From: Chamaesiphon minutus PCC 6605
Lineage (GTDB): Bacteria; Cyanobacteriota; Cyanobacteriia; Cyanobacteriales; Chamaesiphonaceae
Direction of reading: 5' to 3'
Length of the DNA: 64,000 bases
NCBI RefSeq assembly: GCF_000317145.1
Contig: NC_019697.1
Location: forward strand, 2,480,001 to 2,544,000
Shown: positions 1 to 9,095 of the stretch, one piece after another
Position numbering within the stretch: the stretch's first letter is position 1
Layout: the number at the start of each line of letters is the position of its first letter
Program-made: the position numbers and the translations under genes
Notes under the pieces: model-generated
Told to the model about the DNA's origin: nothing
Databases searched by the model: none
The model's input: only the letters and a program-made list of their open reading frames with translations

Positions 1-1052
1 TTTGCCGCATTTACGTCGCGATCGTTTCGAGATTTACATTTAGGGCAATCCCAATGACGAACATCCAATGGCATCTCAGATACTTTGTACAGACAATTAT
101 TGCAAGTCTTAGAGCTAGGGAAAAATCGGTCAACCTCAATATAGGTTTTCCCATCTTTCTCGGCTTTGTACTTGAGCATTGTTCCGAGCATCCCCCACCC
201 AGCATCGCTAATTGCTTTGGCTAGACAGTGGTTGCGTACCATACCTTTGACATTTAGATCTTCTACTGCAATAACTTGGTTTTCGTCTACTATCTTGCGG
301 GATAGTTTGTGCAGAAAATCTTCACGAACGCGCTTGATTTTAGAGTGGACTTTTGCCACTAATCTTCTGGCTTTATGTCTGGTGCTACTCCCCTTCTGTT
401 TACGACTGAGTTTTTGCTGTTTGCGCTTGAGATTTTTACTATGTTTCTTGAGGTGACGAGGGTTTTTATACTTACTGCCATCACTAGTTACACAGAAGTC
501 AATCAAGCCTACATCTACACCAATTGCCTTGCCGTCTGTATTAGTATCTACACTGGGAATGCCGTCATCAACCAAGATAGAAACAAAATATTTTCCATCT
601 GGGTTTTTAGATACGGTGACAGTCTTTACCGTGCCATCAAAAGTACGATGAATTTTACAATTCACTTCACCAATGATAGGTAGCTTGATAGACTTGTCGC
701 CGACTTTGACATTCTGAGGATAACTGACAGATTGCCGTCCATGCTTTGATTTGAAGCTAGGAAAACCAGCTTTTTTCTCAAAGAAGTTTTGATAAGCAAC
801 AGATAGGTTTAGAGCTACAACTTGCAAAGACTGCGAGTAAGCACCTTTCTTTAGCCAAGGATATTCTATCTTTAGCTGAGGCAACAGACCTTGGATCGCA
901 CCTCGACTTAGCCCCTTACCAGTAGCCTTGTATGTTTCCTGACAAAGATTTAGGCTGTAATTCCAGAACCAACGCGAACAACCAAAAGCACCAGCAAAAT
1001 ATTGCTGCTGTTCGGCTGTTGGGTATAGTCGGAATTTGTAAGCTTGGTACAT
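1..1052 (-). CDS. TnpB/OrfB-type transposase accessory protein, IS200/IS605 (IS1341-like), 3' end outside window
   Basis: Reading the minus strand leftwards from ATG 1052 (or ATG 1058) gives an open frame to base 1, about 350 codons, with no stop. It starts MYQAYKFRLYP, the usual OrfB N-terminus. It later shows IGVDVGLIDF (first RuvC-like Asp region) and AVEDLNVKGM (Glu motif). The C-terminal zinc ribbon is C-N-N-C followed by C-P-K-C, then NDRDVNAA, the third acidic motif. All catalytic motifs present in the window look intact. TnpB proteins are RNA-guided nucleases that help keep IS200/IS605 elements in place. No tnpA is visible on the right, so this looks like an OrfB-only element. The guide-RNA/right-end region would lie beyond base 1. 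Confidence 0.93.
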   Translation of the reverse strand, partial: MYQAYKFRLYPTAEQQQYFAGAFGCSRWFWNYSLNLCQETYKATGKGLSRGAIQGLLPQLKIEYPWLKKGAYSQSLQVVALNLSVAYQNFFEKKAGFPSFKSKHGRQSVSYPQNVKVGDKSIKLPIIGEVNCKIHRTFDGTVKTVTVSKNPDGKYFVSILVDDGIPSVDTNTDGKAIGVDVGLIDFCVTSDGSKYKNPRHLKKHSKNLKRKQQKLSRKQKGSSTRHKARRLVAKVHSKIKRVREDFLHKLSRKIVDENQVIAVEDLNVKGMVRNHCLAKAISDAGWGMLGTMLKYKAEKDGKTYIEVDRFFPSSKTCNNCLYKVSEMPLDVRHWDCPKCKSRNDRDVNAA

Positions 1053-1058
1053 TATCAT

Positions 1059-1287
1059 TAACTAAGGTTGCTGATAATATTGTAATGAATATACAAAGAA
1101 AAGGCAAGGAAGTTGCTCATCTCCTCATACCCGCTCTCCTTCTCGAAGCAGCGTCGCTTGTCGGGTTTGTCGAGCGGGCAATCGTCGCTTCGCTCGGCTT
1201 TCATCCCGACGCTCATCCGAAACGGATAGAGCGCGGGACTTCCCGCCTGTCCGTTAAATCGTTCGAGCGAAGCGATGTTGGAATGCC
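1059..1287. repeat. Upstream flank of the tnpB gene with short inverted repeats
   Basis: No gene seen. The stretch 1130-1265 is rich in small palindromes, for example GCGGGACTTCCCGC near 1231-1244, and in CGAAGC/GCTTCG alternations. It resembles the degenerate hairpin repeats found elsewhere in this window. It may include the left end of the IS1341-like element, but no boundary could be fixed. Confidence 0.4.
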
Positions 1288-1734
1288 TTAACTTGCCGCA
1301 GTGGGATCGTAGAGCACGACGTTTTCTTGCTCGTTAGGATCGTTACGTGCAACTAGGGCGCGAGCGGGTATGGTGGCACTGAGATTGAATGGTTGATGTG
1401 GTACTCCGGGTGGAATAAAAATAAAATCCCCAGCTTCATGGATAACCGATTGCTTCAGCCCTTCGCCATAGCGGGTTTCGACCCGACCTTCAATTAAATA
1501 AATTGCGGTTTCATAATCGCGATGAAAATGTGGCTCGGCGGAGCTAGCTGGAGGGATAACGACCAGATTCATCGAAATTCCCTGCGATCCTGCCGTGGTG
1601 GCGGAGATGCCTACAAAATATGGCAGACGTTGACGAGTCATCGTGTCAGTTTCGGGGCGGACGGTGACAATCTCGTTTGGCTGTGGATTTGCCATTTGGG
1701 ATGCGATTCGATCGACAATTGAGTTCTCTTCCAT
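1288..1734 (-). CDS. Single-domain cupin protein
   Basis: 148 aa. The cupin core holds PHFHRDYETAIYLIEG (metal-type His motif with H-x-H and Glu), then GDFIFIPPGVPHQPFN (second cupin motif with PxxxPH). The fold is a small beta-barrel that usually binds a metal ion or small ligand; the substrate is unknown. The start ATG is preceded by a strong AGGAGG about 11 nt upstream. A degraded relative of this gene sits at 42260-42673, with the same order of blocks (VRP, YFVGxSA, GRVE, GLKQS, VPHQP, ARNDP, YDPT). The gene therefore belongs to a small paralogous family in this genome. Neighbours do not suggest a pathway. Confidence 0.9.
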   Translation of the reverse strand: MEENSIVDRIASQMANPQPNEIVTVRPETDTMTRQRLPYFVGISATTAGSQGISMNLVVIPPASSAEPHFHRDYETAIYLIEGRVETRYGEGLKQSVIHEAGDFIFIPPGVPHQPFNLSATIPARALVARNDPNEQENVVLYDPTAAS

Positions 1735-1895
1735 AGTCGAGAAATACCTCCTGATTTCATAGGCTTGGGACTAGTCTACAACAGACTCTACTTAAATGTC
1801 CCTGCTAAATTTTTCGTGCTAGTCGCTCCCATCAGCGGCTAACATGTAATTGAGTGCAGAGCGATCGAAATATTTAGCAACTACTAGATTTACAT

Positions 1896-2453
1896 ATGAT
1901 GAACAAACAAAACATCTCTGCAAATATTAGCTTGTATGGGCGTTCGATCTGGCAGACGATCGCCTCGCGCCTGCGCCCAAAAAACGGCATTGAGGATATT
2001 CTCAACTATCGATATATATCCGATCGATTGGCAACTAGCGGACAACCTATCGTCCCAGAGTTTTCATATATTGCTCGTGCTGGTTATCGAACAGTTCTCA
2101 ATTTAGCTCCCCCAAATGCTGCAAACGCCATCCCAGAAGAAGAGAAGATCGTCACAGCATTGGGAATGAATTATCTAAATATTCCCGTCGTCTGGGACAA
2201 CCCGACTCATGAGGATTTCGATCGATTTTGTGATGTCTTGGCATCGCGATCGGAACGACCAATTTTTGTACACTGCGCCATGAATATGCGCGTATCTGCA
2301 TTTGTCTTTCTCTATCGTCACCTGATTTTAGGCATATCTCAAACAGAAGCTCGCAAGTCAATGGAAAGCGTTTGGCAACCAAACGAAGTCTGGCAAAATT
2401 TCATCGCCAGTGAGATTGCCGCTCATCAAAGTCGATCGATAATTGAGGATTGA
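1896..2453 (+). CDS. Protein tyrosine/dual-specificity phosphatase-like protein
   Basis: 185 aa. The phosphate-binding loop HCAMNMRVS (residues about 126-134) matches HCx5R of the PTP/DSP superfamily, with Cys127 as nucleophile and Arg132. Asp101 in VVWDNPTHEDF is a plausible general acid. The front part, RYISDRLATSGQP, is typical of the 'beta-lactamase hydrolase-like / sulfur transferase' phosphatase family. Two adjacent ATG codons (1896, 1899) can start it. It is probably a small cytosolic phosphatase, but the substrate cannot be told from sequence. It stands alone between divergent and co-directional single genes. Confidence 0.85.
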   Translation: MMNKQNISANISLYGRSIWQTIASRLRPKNGIEDILNYRYISDRLATSGQPIVPEFSYIARAGYRTVLNLAPPNAANAIPEEEKIVTALGMNYLNIPVVWDNPTHEDFDRFCDVLASRSERPIFVHCAMNMRVSAFVFLYRHLILGISQTEARKSMESVWQPNEVWQNFIASEIAAHQSRSIIED

Positions 2454-2591
2454 TAACTACCTCTTGCTGAAGGATAGGTAGCGGGCATAGTCTGCTTTAC
2501 AAATAATTGTAATTACGTACTTGTCAAAAATGAATATCGATCGATCGAATTAGTGAGACAGAAATCACTTTTCAAACAGTAAAATATAGAT

Positions 2592-3044
2592 ATGAAAATT
2601 GTCAATGTTACCCAAAATGATTTTAACGAGTGGCTAGACCTGGCGTTAAAACTTTGGCCGGATTATTCATCGATCGAAATGCAAGAGATTTTAACTGAAA
2701 TCTTGGATTCCGATCGCGAGACAGCATTTATCGTTCGGGACGATAATGGAAAAGCGATCGCGTTTATGAATCTTTCGCTGCGATATGAATACGTTCCAGA
2801 GGCAACACAGAGTCCTGTCGGCTATATTGAAGGCATCTATGTTAAAGATGAATACCGCGATCGAGGTGTGGGTAGGGCAATGGTTGAGTATGCCGAGCAA
2901 TGGGCATTGGCGCAGGGATGTATCGAACTTGCATCGGATGCCTTAGTTGAAAACACGGCAAGCCATGAGTTTCATACCAAGACTGGATTTAGAGAAGCCG
3001 AGCGAACTGTGTTCTTTATTAAATCGATCGCTACTTCTGCATAA
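2592..3044 (+). CDS. GNAT N-acetyltransferase, aminoglycoside 6'-N-acetyltransferase-like
   Basis: 150 aa, one GNAT domain. The acetyl-CoA-binding motif A is clear: IEGIYVKDEYRDRGVGRAMV (R-D-R-G-V-G-R). It is followed by ALAQGCIELASDA and the C-terminal HEFHTKTGFREAERTVFF. Together with the N-terminal WLDLALKLWPDYSS, this order is that of AAC(6')-I type enzymes, which acetylate the 6' amine of aminoglycosides. Chromosomal members often have other natural amine substrates. No promoter or partner gene is obvious. Confidence 0.88.
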   Translation: MKIVNVTQNDFNEWLDLALKLWPDYSSIEMQEILTEILDSDRETAFIVRDDNGKAIAFMNLSLRYEYVPEATQSPVGYIEGIYVKDEYRDRGVGRAMVEYAEQWALAQGCIELASDALVENTASHEFHTKTGFREAERTVFFIKSIATSA

Positions 3045-3207
3045 TTTTTGAACGTTGTAACTCTTAACACAAAACCACTGCCGAGCCAGTCTAGACTTGG
3101 TAAAATGCACAAATAGCAGATTCTTCACTGGAGATGCTGCGCCAAGCAGATGTCTGGGCTGTTGCCTGAATCGAGCGCGATCGAATTTAGTTATAAAACA
3201 AATTATT

Positions 3208-4284
3208 ATGGTAGATTCCCTTAAAAAACCATCATCATTCGATGAAATCAGACCGGGTGTCAAACGCCCCGCCAAAGAAACTCTCCTCACGCCTCGGTTC
3301 TATACCACCGACTTTGAAGAGATGGCGAAAATGGATCTCTCAGGCAATGAAGATGAGTTACGAGCGATTATTGAAGAATTTCGGGTTGATTATAACCGCA
3401 CCCATTTCGTCAGGGACGAAAGATTCGATCGCTCTTGGGACGATCTCCCCGCCGAAACTCGTCAGATCTTTATCGAGTTTCTCGAAAGCTCTTGCACTTC
3501 TGAATTTTCTGGGTTCCTGCTCTACAAAGAACTCAGTCGTAAGCTTAAGGACAAAAATCCCCTCCTCGCTGAAGGTTTTAACCTCCTATCGCGCGACGAA
3601 GCTCGTCATGCTGGCTTCCTGAATAAAGCGATGGCTGACTTTGGACTCTCGCTAGACTTGGGCTTTCTGACTCAAAATCATAATTACACCTTCTTTAAAC
3701 CCAAATTTATCTTCTACTCAGTCTACCTATCCGAGAAGATTGGGTACTGGCGATACATCAAAATTTTCCGTCACTTAGAAGCAAATCCCGAACATCGGAT
3801 CTACCCGATCTTCCATTTCTTCGATAACTGGTGCCAAGACGAGAACCGTCACGGTGACTTCTTCGATGCTCTGATGCGATCGCAACCCCAGCTCCTGAAT
3901 GATTTTAGAGCAAAACTCTGGTGTCGGTTCTTCCTGTTAGCTGTATTTGCGACGATGTATCTCCGCGATCGAGCAAGCAAATTCTACGGTATTTTGGGTA
4001 TGAATAGCCGCGACTTCGATATCGAAGTTATCCAAGAAACCAATAAAACTTCGGGACGTATATTCCCAATAATTTTGGATGTCGATCATCCCAAGTTCTT
4101 CCCACTTTTAGACAAGTGTGCCGCAGGCTATCTCAAAATATTAGCATCGGCAGAATCTCCCACTCCTACATTCTTGAAAAAGATTCAAAATCTCCCCACG
4201 ATCGCGTCGATGGGTTTCAACTTACTCCGCTTATATCTGATTAAACCGATCGATATGACCAAACAAGCTGGTATAGTTCACTAG
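3208..4284 (+). CDS. acsF: Mg-protoporphyrin IX monomethyl ester (oxidative) cyclase, aerobic
   Basis: 358 aa from ATG 3208; the open frame extends upstream to 3097, but the conserved N-terminus begins [13 protein letters not shown]. This di-iron oxygenase forms the isocyclic E ring of protochlorophyllide in chlorophyll synthesis. Iron ligands are visible as a Glu in [15 protein letters not shown] near residue 130 and DENRH near residue 215 (ExxH-type pairs). Length and sequence match the cyanobacterial AcsF/ChlA family. Cyanobacteria often carry a constitutive and a low-oxygen isoform; which one this is cannot be decided here, as no hemO or hemN lies next to it. A rho-independent terminator follows at 4320-4349. 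Confidence 0.97.
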   Translation: MVDSLKKPSSFDEIRPGVKRPAKETLLTPRFYTTDFEEMAKMDLSGNEDELRAIIEEFRVDYNRTHFVRDERFDRSWDDLPAETRQIFIEFLESSCTSEFSGFLLYKELSRKLKDKNPLLAEGFNLLSRDEARHAGFLNKAMADFGLSLDLGFLTQNHNYTFFKPKFIFYSVYLSEKIGYWRYIKIFRHLEANPEHRIYPIFHFFDNWCQDENRHGDFFDALMRSQPQLLNDFRAKLWCRFFLLAVFATMYLRDRASKFYGILGMNSRDFDIEVIQETNKTSGRIFPIILDVDHPKFFPLLDKCAAGYLKILASAESPTPTFLKKIQNLPTIASMGFNLLRLYLIKPIDMTKQAGIVH

Positions 4285-4319
4285 GCATTTTGAATTAAAT
4301 TATAACTTCCGATGAGTTA

Positions 4320-4349
4320 ATGGTTCTGTCATAGACAGAACCATTTTTT
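4320..4349 (+). terminator. Rho-independent terminator of acsF
   Basis: Perfect 11-bp stem (ATGGTTCTGTC / GACAGAACCAT) with a 3-nt ATA loop, followed by six T residues. It lies 35 nt after the acsF stop codon. Confidence 0.9.
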
Positions 4350-4426
4350 CGATCTGTGTAACATTAGTTATAGTAGTAACTATTGGATAACAACCATGTG
4401 TAGATCGCGAACATTACACTCAACAG

Positions 4427-5278
4427 CTACTGAATTAATTGAAGTAAATCGTTGGATAGGGACTGAACTTTTTTAGTTCTTGGCGGTGGGGAGAATTTAA
4501 AAGTTTTGGTGCTGAGATTGGTGGTAGTCGTATGACTGCTAATTTTTTCGACTACTTTGATTTCTCCTTCCGCAGTATTGTTAATTAATTCAATTTGTTT
4601 GAGAATTCCGGTTTCTGGTTGAACGTATCCACTAAAACTAGATCCTTCGTCTTTATTGTCGAAGGTATATACATACAAATTTTGCCCCTCGACTTGACGC
4701 ATGTTGCCTTGTAAACTGGCGGTTTGGTCTGGTGGCAGCGATTTGACAGGATTGACACCAGCAGCGATCTCGGCGACGATCGATTTGCGACCGGATTCGG
4801 GCATACTGACAAAGAAAACTGTCGAAAGTCCGACTAATAGTGAATGAAATTGCGGTTTGAATTCTGCGAAAGTAGTTTGAGCGTATTGGCGTTTGTCGGG
4901 ACGATACATCCACACGTTTTTACCGTCACAAACGATCGAGTAGGTGATTTTTAAAGGAGATCCCGATCGAGATACCGTTAATTCCGATCGAAATTGTTCG
5001 CCAGTTTGGGCGATCGTTTTAACAGTGGCATTAATTTGAATGGGATTTGCTTTTGTCCCCTTGCGCTGTAGCGTCATCACGATCTGCGAGTCGGTTTGAG
5101 CGCGATTGCCTTGCCAAAAAACTCCCATCGCTTTACCCAATAATTTGAGATCTGGGGTCGTTGCTGTCGGTAGTGTTGATGGGGTGGCGGTTGGGGTTGA
5201 TGGTATTTGGGCGTGGACGTTGCCAGTCAAGCTTACGAGCATGGCAGCCATGACAATCTCGGACAAGAATTTGGACAT
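4427..5278 (-). CDS. Exported LolA-like / DUF2092-type protein
   Basis: 283 aa from ATG 5278 (MSKFLSEIVM); a TTG two codons earlier is less likely. A Sec signal peptide is clear: hydrophobic MAAMLVSLTG then VHAQ, with likely cleavage after Ala. A Pro/Thr-rich linker follows. The mature part has alternating beta-strand segments (QIVMTLQRKG, FRSELTVSRSG, CDGKNVWMYRPDKRQYAQ, QNLYVYTFDN, GYVQPETGILKQIEL). This resembles the LolA/LolB/LppX half-barrel fold used to carry lipids or lipoproteins across the periplasm. It is more likely a cyanobacterial LolA-fold paralogue than LolA itself. Confidence 0.7.
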   Translation of the reverse strand: MSKFLSEIVMAAMLVSLTGNVHAQIPSTPTATPSTLPTATTPDLKLLGKAMGVFWQGNRAQTDSQIVMTLQRKGTKANPIQINATVKTIAQTGEQFRSELTVSRSGSPLKITYSIVCDGKNVWMYRPDKRQYAQTTFAEFKPQFHSLLVGLSTVFFVSMPESGRKSIVAEIAAGVNPVKSLPPDQTASLQGNMRQVEGQNLYVYTFDNKDEGSSFSGYVQPETGILKQIELINNTAEGEIKVVEKISSHTTTTNLSTKTFKFSPPPRTKKVQSLSNDLLQLIQ

Positions 5279-5365
5279 ATTCAAAGAGAGCGGGGATCGG
5301 GGGATGAGATAATTTTTGGGTGAAGAAACAGAAAATCCTATCTCAAATTAACAACACCCGAAAGC

Positions 5366-6436
5366 TTAATTTTCCGCTCGTTTGGGGAATTTAGGCAGAT
5401 CGATTTTGGTGGCTTTGGCAACGGTGCCGCGATTGACGGTGGGTGCTGGCCAATTGGGAGATGATTCGGCAATTTTGAGGTCGTTGAAGGCAGTACTTTC
5501 TTTATCGCTGGTTTCTGTCGATAGCGATGTGTCAGCAGCTACGGGAGCTGGCGCAGGCTGGTAAAGATCGCGATAAGGATGTGTCTCTCTATCCTGGCGA
5601 ATTACTTCGCGCCAGCCTCCTGGTGAGGATGGTTGAGGTGGCGGCAGGATGGTGTTTTTGGCTCGGTTGGGAGCCGATGGCGTCCAGTCTGGCATCTCAA
5701 TTTGGGGAGCCGCTAGTGGTGCCGAGGGGGGTGCTGGGTCGATTTTAGCGGTGGAGATGTCTGTACGCTTAGGAGCCGATCGATCGGCAGTCGATTTGTA
5801 AGTGGCGATTTCGCCAGATAGTTCGCCGCTGAATGGGGTCGGATCGGTCGCATCTGACTGTGGGGGCGTCGCAGTGCTACCAGGTGTCGATTGGCTGGTG
5901 CCATTAGCTTGGAGCAGCTTCAGCCGCCGATGGAGTTCGATCGCGACGCGCTCGGTTTTGAGCAGTTTTTGCGATTGTAAATCGTATTGTTGCCGCAGTT
6001 CTTCATGTTCGGCTTCAATTTGAGGCACGATCGTTTGGACGATTTCTAGTTGCTGCGAGAGGGTTTCGATCAGCGTCTGTTGACGTTGGCCGATTTGGTG
6101 CGAAGTTTCTAGTTGTAAAAAGAGTGCGCTAACGCGATCGTGTGCGGTTCTCAGCTCATCTTGTTGTTGCAAGATGGTAATTTCGTGGCTCTGATTGGCT
6201 TCTTTGTGAGTATGTAATGTCTGCTTGGCAGATGCCAAAGCTTGTTCTAATCTGGCGATTTCTTCGACTAAATGGCGGTTGATTTGGCGGAGATTGCTGA
6301 CTACTGTCAACCAGTCGGTACGATCGGGTTGTGCTTCAACCGTGGTATAGATCGTCTCGATCGCTTGGTCTGTTTTGGCTCGACTATCGCCAGAATTCGC
6401 GCTACCGGGGTTGTGGGGCTGTTCTGCTGGGGTCAT
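5366..6436 (-). CDS. Coiled-coil protein with disordered Pro/Ser/Thr-rich C-terminal half
   Basis: 356 aa from ATG 6436 (MTPAEQPHNP); the longer frame reads into repeat DNA and is rejected. Residues about 45-190 are strongly heptad-like (LRQINRHLVEEIARLEQALA, LSQQLEIVQ, LLKTERVAIELHRRLKLLQ), so a long coiled coil is predicted. The rest is low-complexity and probably disordered, ending in a short basic tail (PKFPKRAEN). Conserved cyanobacterial proteins of this shape exist but have no assigned function. Its 5' leader consists of short C-rich tandem repeats (6448-6560). Confidence 0.75.
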   Translation of the reverse strand: MTPAEQPHNPGSANSGDSRAKTDQAIETIYTTVEAQPDRTDWLTVVSNLRQINRHLVEEIARLEQALASAKQTLHTHKEANQSHEITILQQQDELRTAHDRVSALFLQLETSHQIGQRQQTLIETLSQQLEIVQTIVPQIEAEHEELRQQYDLQSQKLLKTERVAIELHRRLKLLQANGTSQSTPGSTATPPQSDATDPTPFSGELSGEIATYKSTADRSAPKRTDISTAKIDPAPPSAPLAAPQIEMPDWTPSAPNRAKNTILPPPQPSSPGGWREVIRQDRETHPYRDLYQPAPAPVAADTSLSTETSDKESTAFNDLKIAESSPNWPAPTVNRGTVAKATKIDLPKFPKRAEN

Positions 6437-6447
6437 GGCAGGATGGA

Positions 6448-6560
6448 TGGGGGTGGAAAGACGGGGGGACAAGGGGGACAAGGGGGACAAGGGGACAAGG
6501 GGACGGGGGGGACTGGGGGACGGGGGGACTGGGAGACTGGGAGACTGGGAGACGGGGGGA
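6448..6560. repeat. G-rich short tandem repeats upstream of the coiled-coil gene
   Basis: Runs of a GGGGGACAA-type unit followed by GGGGGACT and GGGAGACT units. On the sense strand of the 5366-6436 gene they read as C-rich, right before its start codon. Confidence 0.9.
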
Positions 6561-6570
6561 GATAGAATTG

Positions 6571-6634
6571 TTCTTTTACCCTTTACCCTTTACCCTTTAC
6601 CCTTTTCCTTAAAGCCTAAAGCCTATCCCCTATT
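6571..6634. repeat. CCCTTTA / CCTAAAG short tandem repeats 3' of csaB
   Basis: Four tandem CCCTTTA-like units, then AAGCCTAAAGCCTA. Read in the direction of csaB (minus strand) this is a G-rich GGCTTTAGGC-type tail starting a few bases after the csaB stop codon. Confidence 0.85.
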
Positions 6635-6641
6635 TAACCTT

Positions 6642-7697
6642 TCAGTTGATGTTATTAATTGCCGCAGTCAATAAGTCTTTATGAGCGAGCGATTTTTGGG
6701 CGATATTTTGGAGAAAATCTTGGCTTTGAGCCGTTCCGGTTTGGAGATGTTGTTGCCAAGCTTGAGTAATTGTAACTGGATCTGTGGGGATATCGCCTAG
6801 TTCCCAGCCAGGGATATTAATTTCTGTCATTAGTTTACTAACTTTTGGATCGTAACTAATCGCCCAACATTTACATCCTTCTGCTGCTGCCATAATTAGA
6901 CTGTGCAAGCGCATCCCGATCGCCAGATCTACTCCTTGAAATAAACCTTTGAGTTGTTTGGGATCTGAGAGTGTTACTACTTGACTATTATCTGTCAGTT
7001 TGGCGCGAATCTGTTGGGCGATATCCATATCTGTAGTCGGTTGGAAGGGCACGAGTAAAATATGACTGCCAGTGGCGGCTTGTAAGTCCACCAAGGCTGT
7101 GGTGACGGTAGCTAAACGTTCGGCTGTGAGTTTGGGGTGCGATCGCAAGGTGACGGCGATTTTGGGGCTGGGGATGCTGGCAATTTCCGGCACTGGGGTG
7201 GCGGCAAGACTCCACACGGGATCGGGAGCGATGATGCACGAGAGTCCCCAACTTTCGAGCAAGGCGGCTGAGGCTGGATCTCTGACGCTCAGAGCCGTAC
7301 AGTTACCAAAGGCGCGTTTGGCAATCCAGCGAGTCAGGGGTTTATCTACAGGGCCGATGCCTTGTGCGATCGCGAGTGTTTGCAGTCCGAATTGTCGGGC
7401 TAATCCTATTAGCCCCCCATAATAGATCGAATTGCGCATACTTGTGGCATCTTGAATCAGACTGCCGCCACCCAAGATTAAAACTTGCGATTCTTTGAGC
7501 GCGCGGACTACCGAGCCACTATTCATCCGATCGTAACTTTTGACGCCATAATTTTTGGAAGTAGCGCGCGGCTCGGCAGACAATACTAGGGGTTTTACAT
7601 GTGGCGGTAACATCTCTAACATCGACACCAGCAATGCTTCGTCGCCACCGTTACCTTTGCCATAATAACCACACAGTACAGCCTGGATCTCAGTCAT
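6642..7697 (-). CDS. csaB: Polysaccharide pyruvyl transferase CsaB
   Basis: 351 aa. CsaB adds ketal-pyruvate to cell-wall polysaccharide; in Gram-positive bacteria this anchors S-layer homology domain proteins. Cyanobacteria keep an orthologue that is thought to serve SLH-domain outer-membrane proteins. Seen here: N-terminal CGYYGKGNGGDEALL, GGGSLIQDAT, AIAQGIGPV, VPFQPTTDMDIA and the C-terminal AIGMRLHSLIMAAAEG (conserved R-x-H-S of the family). Length and motif order fit CsaB. The ATG start has no overlapping upstream gene. Confidence 0.93.
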   Translation of the reverse strand: MTEIQAVLCGYYGKGNGGDEALLVSMLEMLPPHVKPLVLSAEPRATSKNYGVKSYDRMNSGSVVRALKESQVLILGGGSLIQDATSMRNSIYYGGLIGLARQFGLQTLAIAQGIGPVDKPLTRWIAKRAFGNCTALSVRDPASAALLESWGLSCIIAPDPVWSLAATPVPEIASIPSPKIAVTLRSHPKLTAERLATVTTALVDLQAATGSHILLVPFQPTTDMDIAQQIRAKLTDNSQVVTLSDPKQLKGLFQGVDLAIGMRLHSLIMAAAEGCKCWAISYDPKVSKLMTEINIPGWELGDIPTDPVTITQAWQQHLQTGTAQSQDFLQNIAQKSLAHKDLLTAAINNIN

Positions 7698-8001
7698 TTG
7701 GTCGTATACTCGATCGATACCTCACAGGATATTTTACATTGCTTCTTTACCAGCAGTATGCGAGCGATCGGTATAATATGTTTAACTGACCAACGAAAAT
7801 CGGTGTGAGTGAGAAATTCCAAATAATTGAAGTTTCGCCAGCAGATGTCTAAGCACCCAAATTACTGGGAACGAAGGAGAAGTTTTGGTTTAGACACGAT
7901 CGATTAGGTTTGTGCTTATCCAAAAAATCTCGATCGAATACAGCAGATGAGGATTGGTCTGAAAAAATTGCCGCCGAATTGTGTAGACTGATAAAACTTC
8001 C

Positions 8002-8040
8002 TGGTTCTACCGAACTTGCTATACAAGTTCGGTAGAACCA
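8002..8040. repeat. Perfect 17-bp hairpin at the edge of a long repeat
   Basis: Arms 8002-8018 and 8024-8040 are perfect reverse complements around a CTATA loop. There is no T-run, so it is unlikely to be a plain terminator. It stops at the base where homology to the 10.3-kb repeat copy starts. Confidence 0.85.
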
Positions 8041-8287
8041 TACTAGAATCGATCGCGCTCGGATCGATCGTAATTATTTAAATCGAGCGATCGCTATTTA
8101 TCACACTCGATCTTTTTATTCTATCGATCGAGTGTGATATTTGGACAGATCGTTATTTATGCACTCAATCGCGATCGATCCAAGCGATCGCGGCTGATGG
8201 TATTCTATCTTACTATTATATTCGATCGGTTAGTTATTTCCTGGTTGAGAGCGGAGGATTTGTAATTGCTCGATCGTGATGTTTGGA
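8041..8287. repeat. Long CGATCG-rich direct repeat, copy A
   Basis: About 250 bp nearly identical to 10322-10575. Shared landmarks are TACTAGAATCGATCGCG, CACTCGATCTTTTTATTCT, CAAGCGATCGCGGCTGATGG and GAGAGCGGAGGATTTGTAAT. No coding potential of its own. The rest of the 7698-8326 gap holds the hairpin at 8002-8040 and nothing else recognised. Confidence 0.88.
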
Positions 8288-8326
8288 CGATCGATCGCTT
8301 CAGCATGACTCGATCGATCTAATGAG

Positions 8327-8644
8327 CTAATGAGCATCCAACCAAGCCAACAGATCGCTCATTTGAGTGAAATCTAATAAATCCTCACCTAAAGATTCGA
8401 GTCGATCGATCGTTAGACTATTTACTCTCGATCGAATTTCAGTAGTAATATTCCCCAGCTTTCGCGTAAGCTGTTTTAGCACTAATATTTGTTCGCCATC
8501 AGCCTTAGCATCTTGATAAACTCGTGTCTGTTGCAACTCAATTCCTAACATCAGATCTACCTCATCCCTAGTTAAATTACCAAACTTGACAGGTTGAATC
8601 AACTTAGCAAGATCGACAGAAAGAGTGCGAAAGATCCAAAACAT
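8327..8644 (-). pseudogene. C-terminal remnant of an Rpn/PD-(D/E)XK family protein (DUF4351-like tail)
   Basis: 105 aa. The sequence corresponds only to the C-terminal half of cyanobacterial Rpn-family proteins (recombination-promoting nuclease / putative transposase). LTRDEVDLMLG is followed by LQQTRVYQDAKADGEQ, then the DUF4351-like helical tail LKQLTRKLGNITTEI and LDFTQMSDLLAWLDAH. The nuclease domain that normally precedes it is missing; the reading frame opens only at 8644. Downstream lies repeat copy A. It may still be translated, but it cannot be an active nuclease. Confidence 0.75.
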
Positions 8645-8753
8645 CTAATTACCGACTAAGTAGGTAGGCGCAATTTTTTGTAAAATAGATTTTGCCTGAA
8701 ACCTAGCTGGTGGGCAGTGCCCACCCTACGCGATATCTTGCTATTTTAAACAA

Positions 8754-9065
8754 ATGCTAGACAAAGAAAAGATAGTTAAAATAATTAACGAGATTGATAG
8801 TTTATTTATCGAAGATACTCGATATCCTATATTTTGGAATCAATTGACTCAGCTATTATCTGAAGATGAGCAGGAAACAATTGACTTTCTTGATTCTTGT
8901 AATGATGAGAATATTATAAATAATATTTCTTCTATTTTTGATAATATCTCTTCAAATCTTCAAAGCAATAAATTTATAAAATGTCTTAAACGGCTAGAAA
9001 TAAAATTTCCCAATTTATTACTATATCCTATGATTGAAGCTGCTGTATATAGTATGGAGACATAG
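8754..9065 (+). CDS. Small acidic all-helical protein of unknown function, first gene of an AT-rich pair
   Basis: 103 aa, rich in Ile, Asn, Asp and Glu (for example FLDSCNDENIINN), ending NLLLYPMIEAAVYSMET. No motif is recognised. Base composition is far more AT-rich than the neighbours and nearly free of CGATCG, which points to recent acquisition. It lies 30 bp upstream of the 270-aa gene in the same direction, so the two are probably co-transcribed. The size, acidity and pairing recall immunity or antitoxin proteins, but this is only inference. A GGTGGGCAGTGCCCACC palindrome sits about 35 bp upstream of the ATG. Confidence 0.65.
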   Translation: MLDKEKIVKIINEIDSLFIEDTRYPIFWNQLTQLLSEDEQETIDFLDSCNDENIINNISSIFDNISSNLQSNKFIKCLKRLEIKFPNLLLYPMIEAAVYSMET

Positions 9066-9095
9066 ACATATTTTTATTAGAGGCAAAGATTTCTA

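Noticed and set aside
6272-6674. Overlapping plus-strand ORFs through the G-rich repeats
   Set aside because: They translate tandem repeats (Gly/Asp/Thr runs) and lie antisense to the coiled-coil gene; no protein signature.
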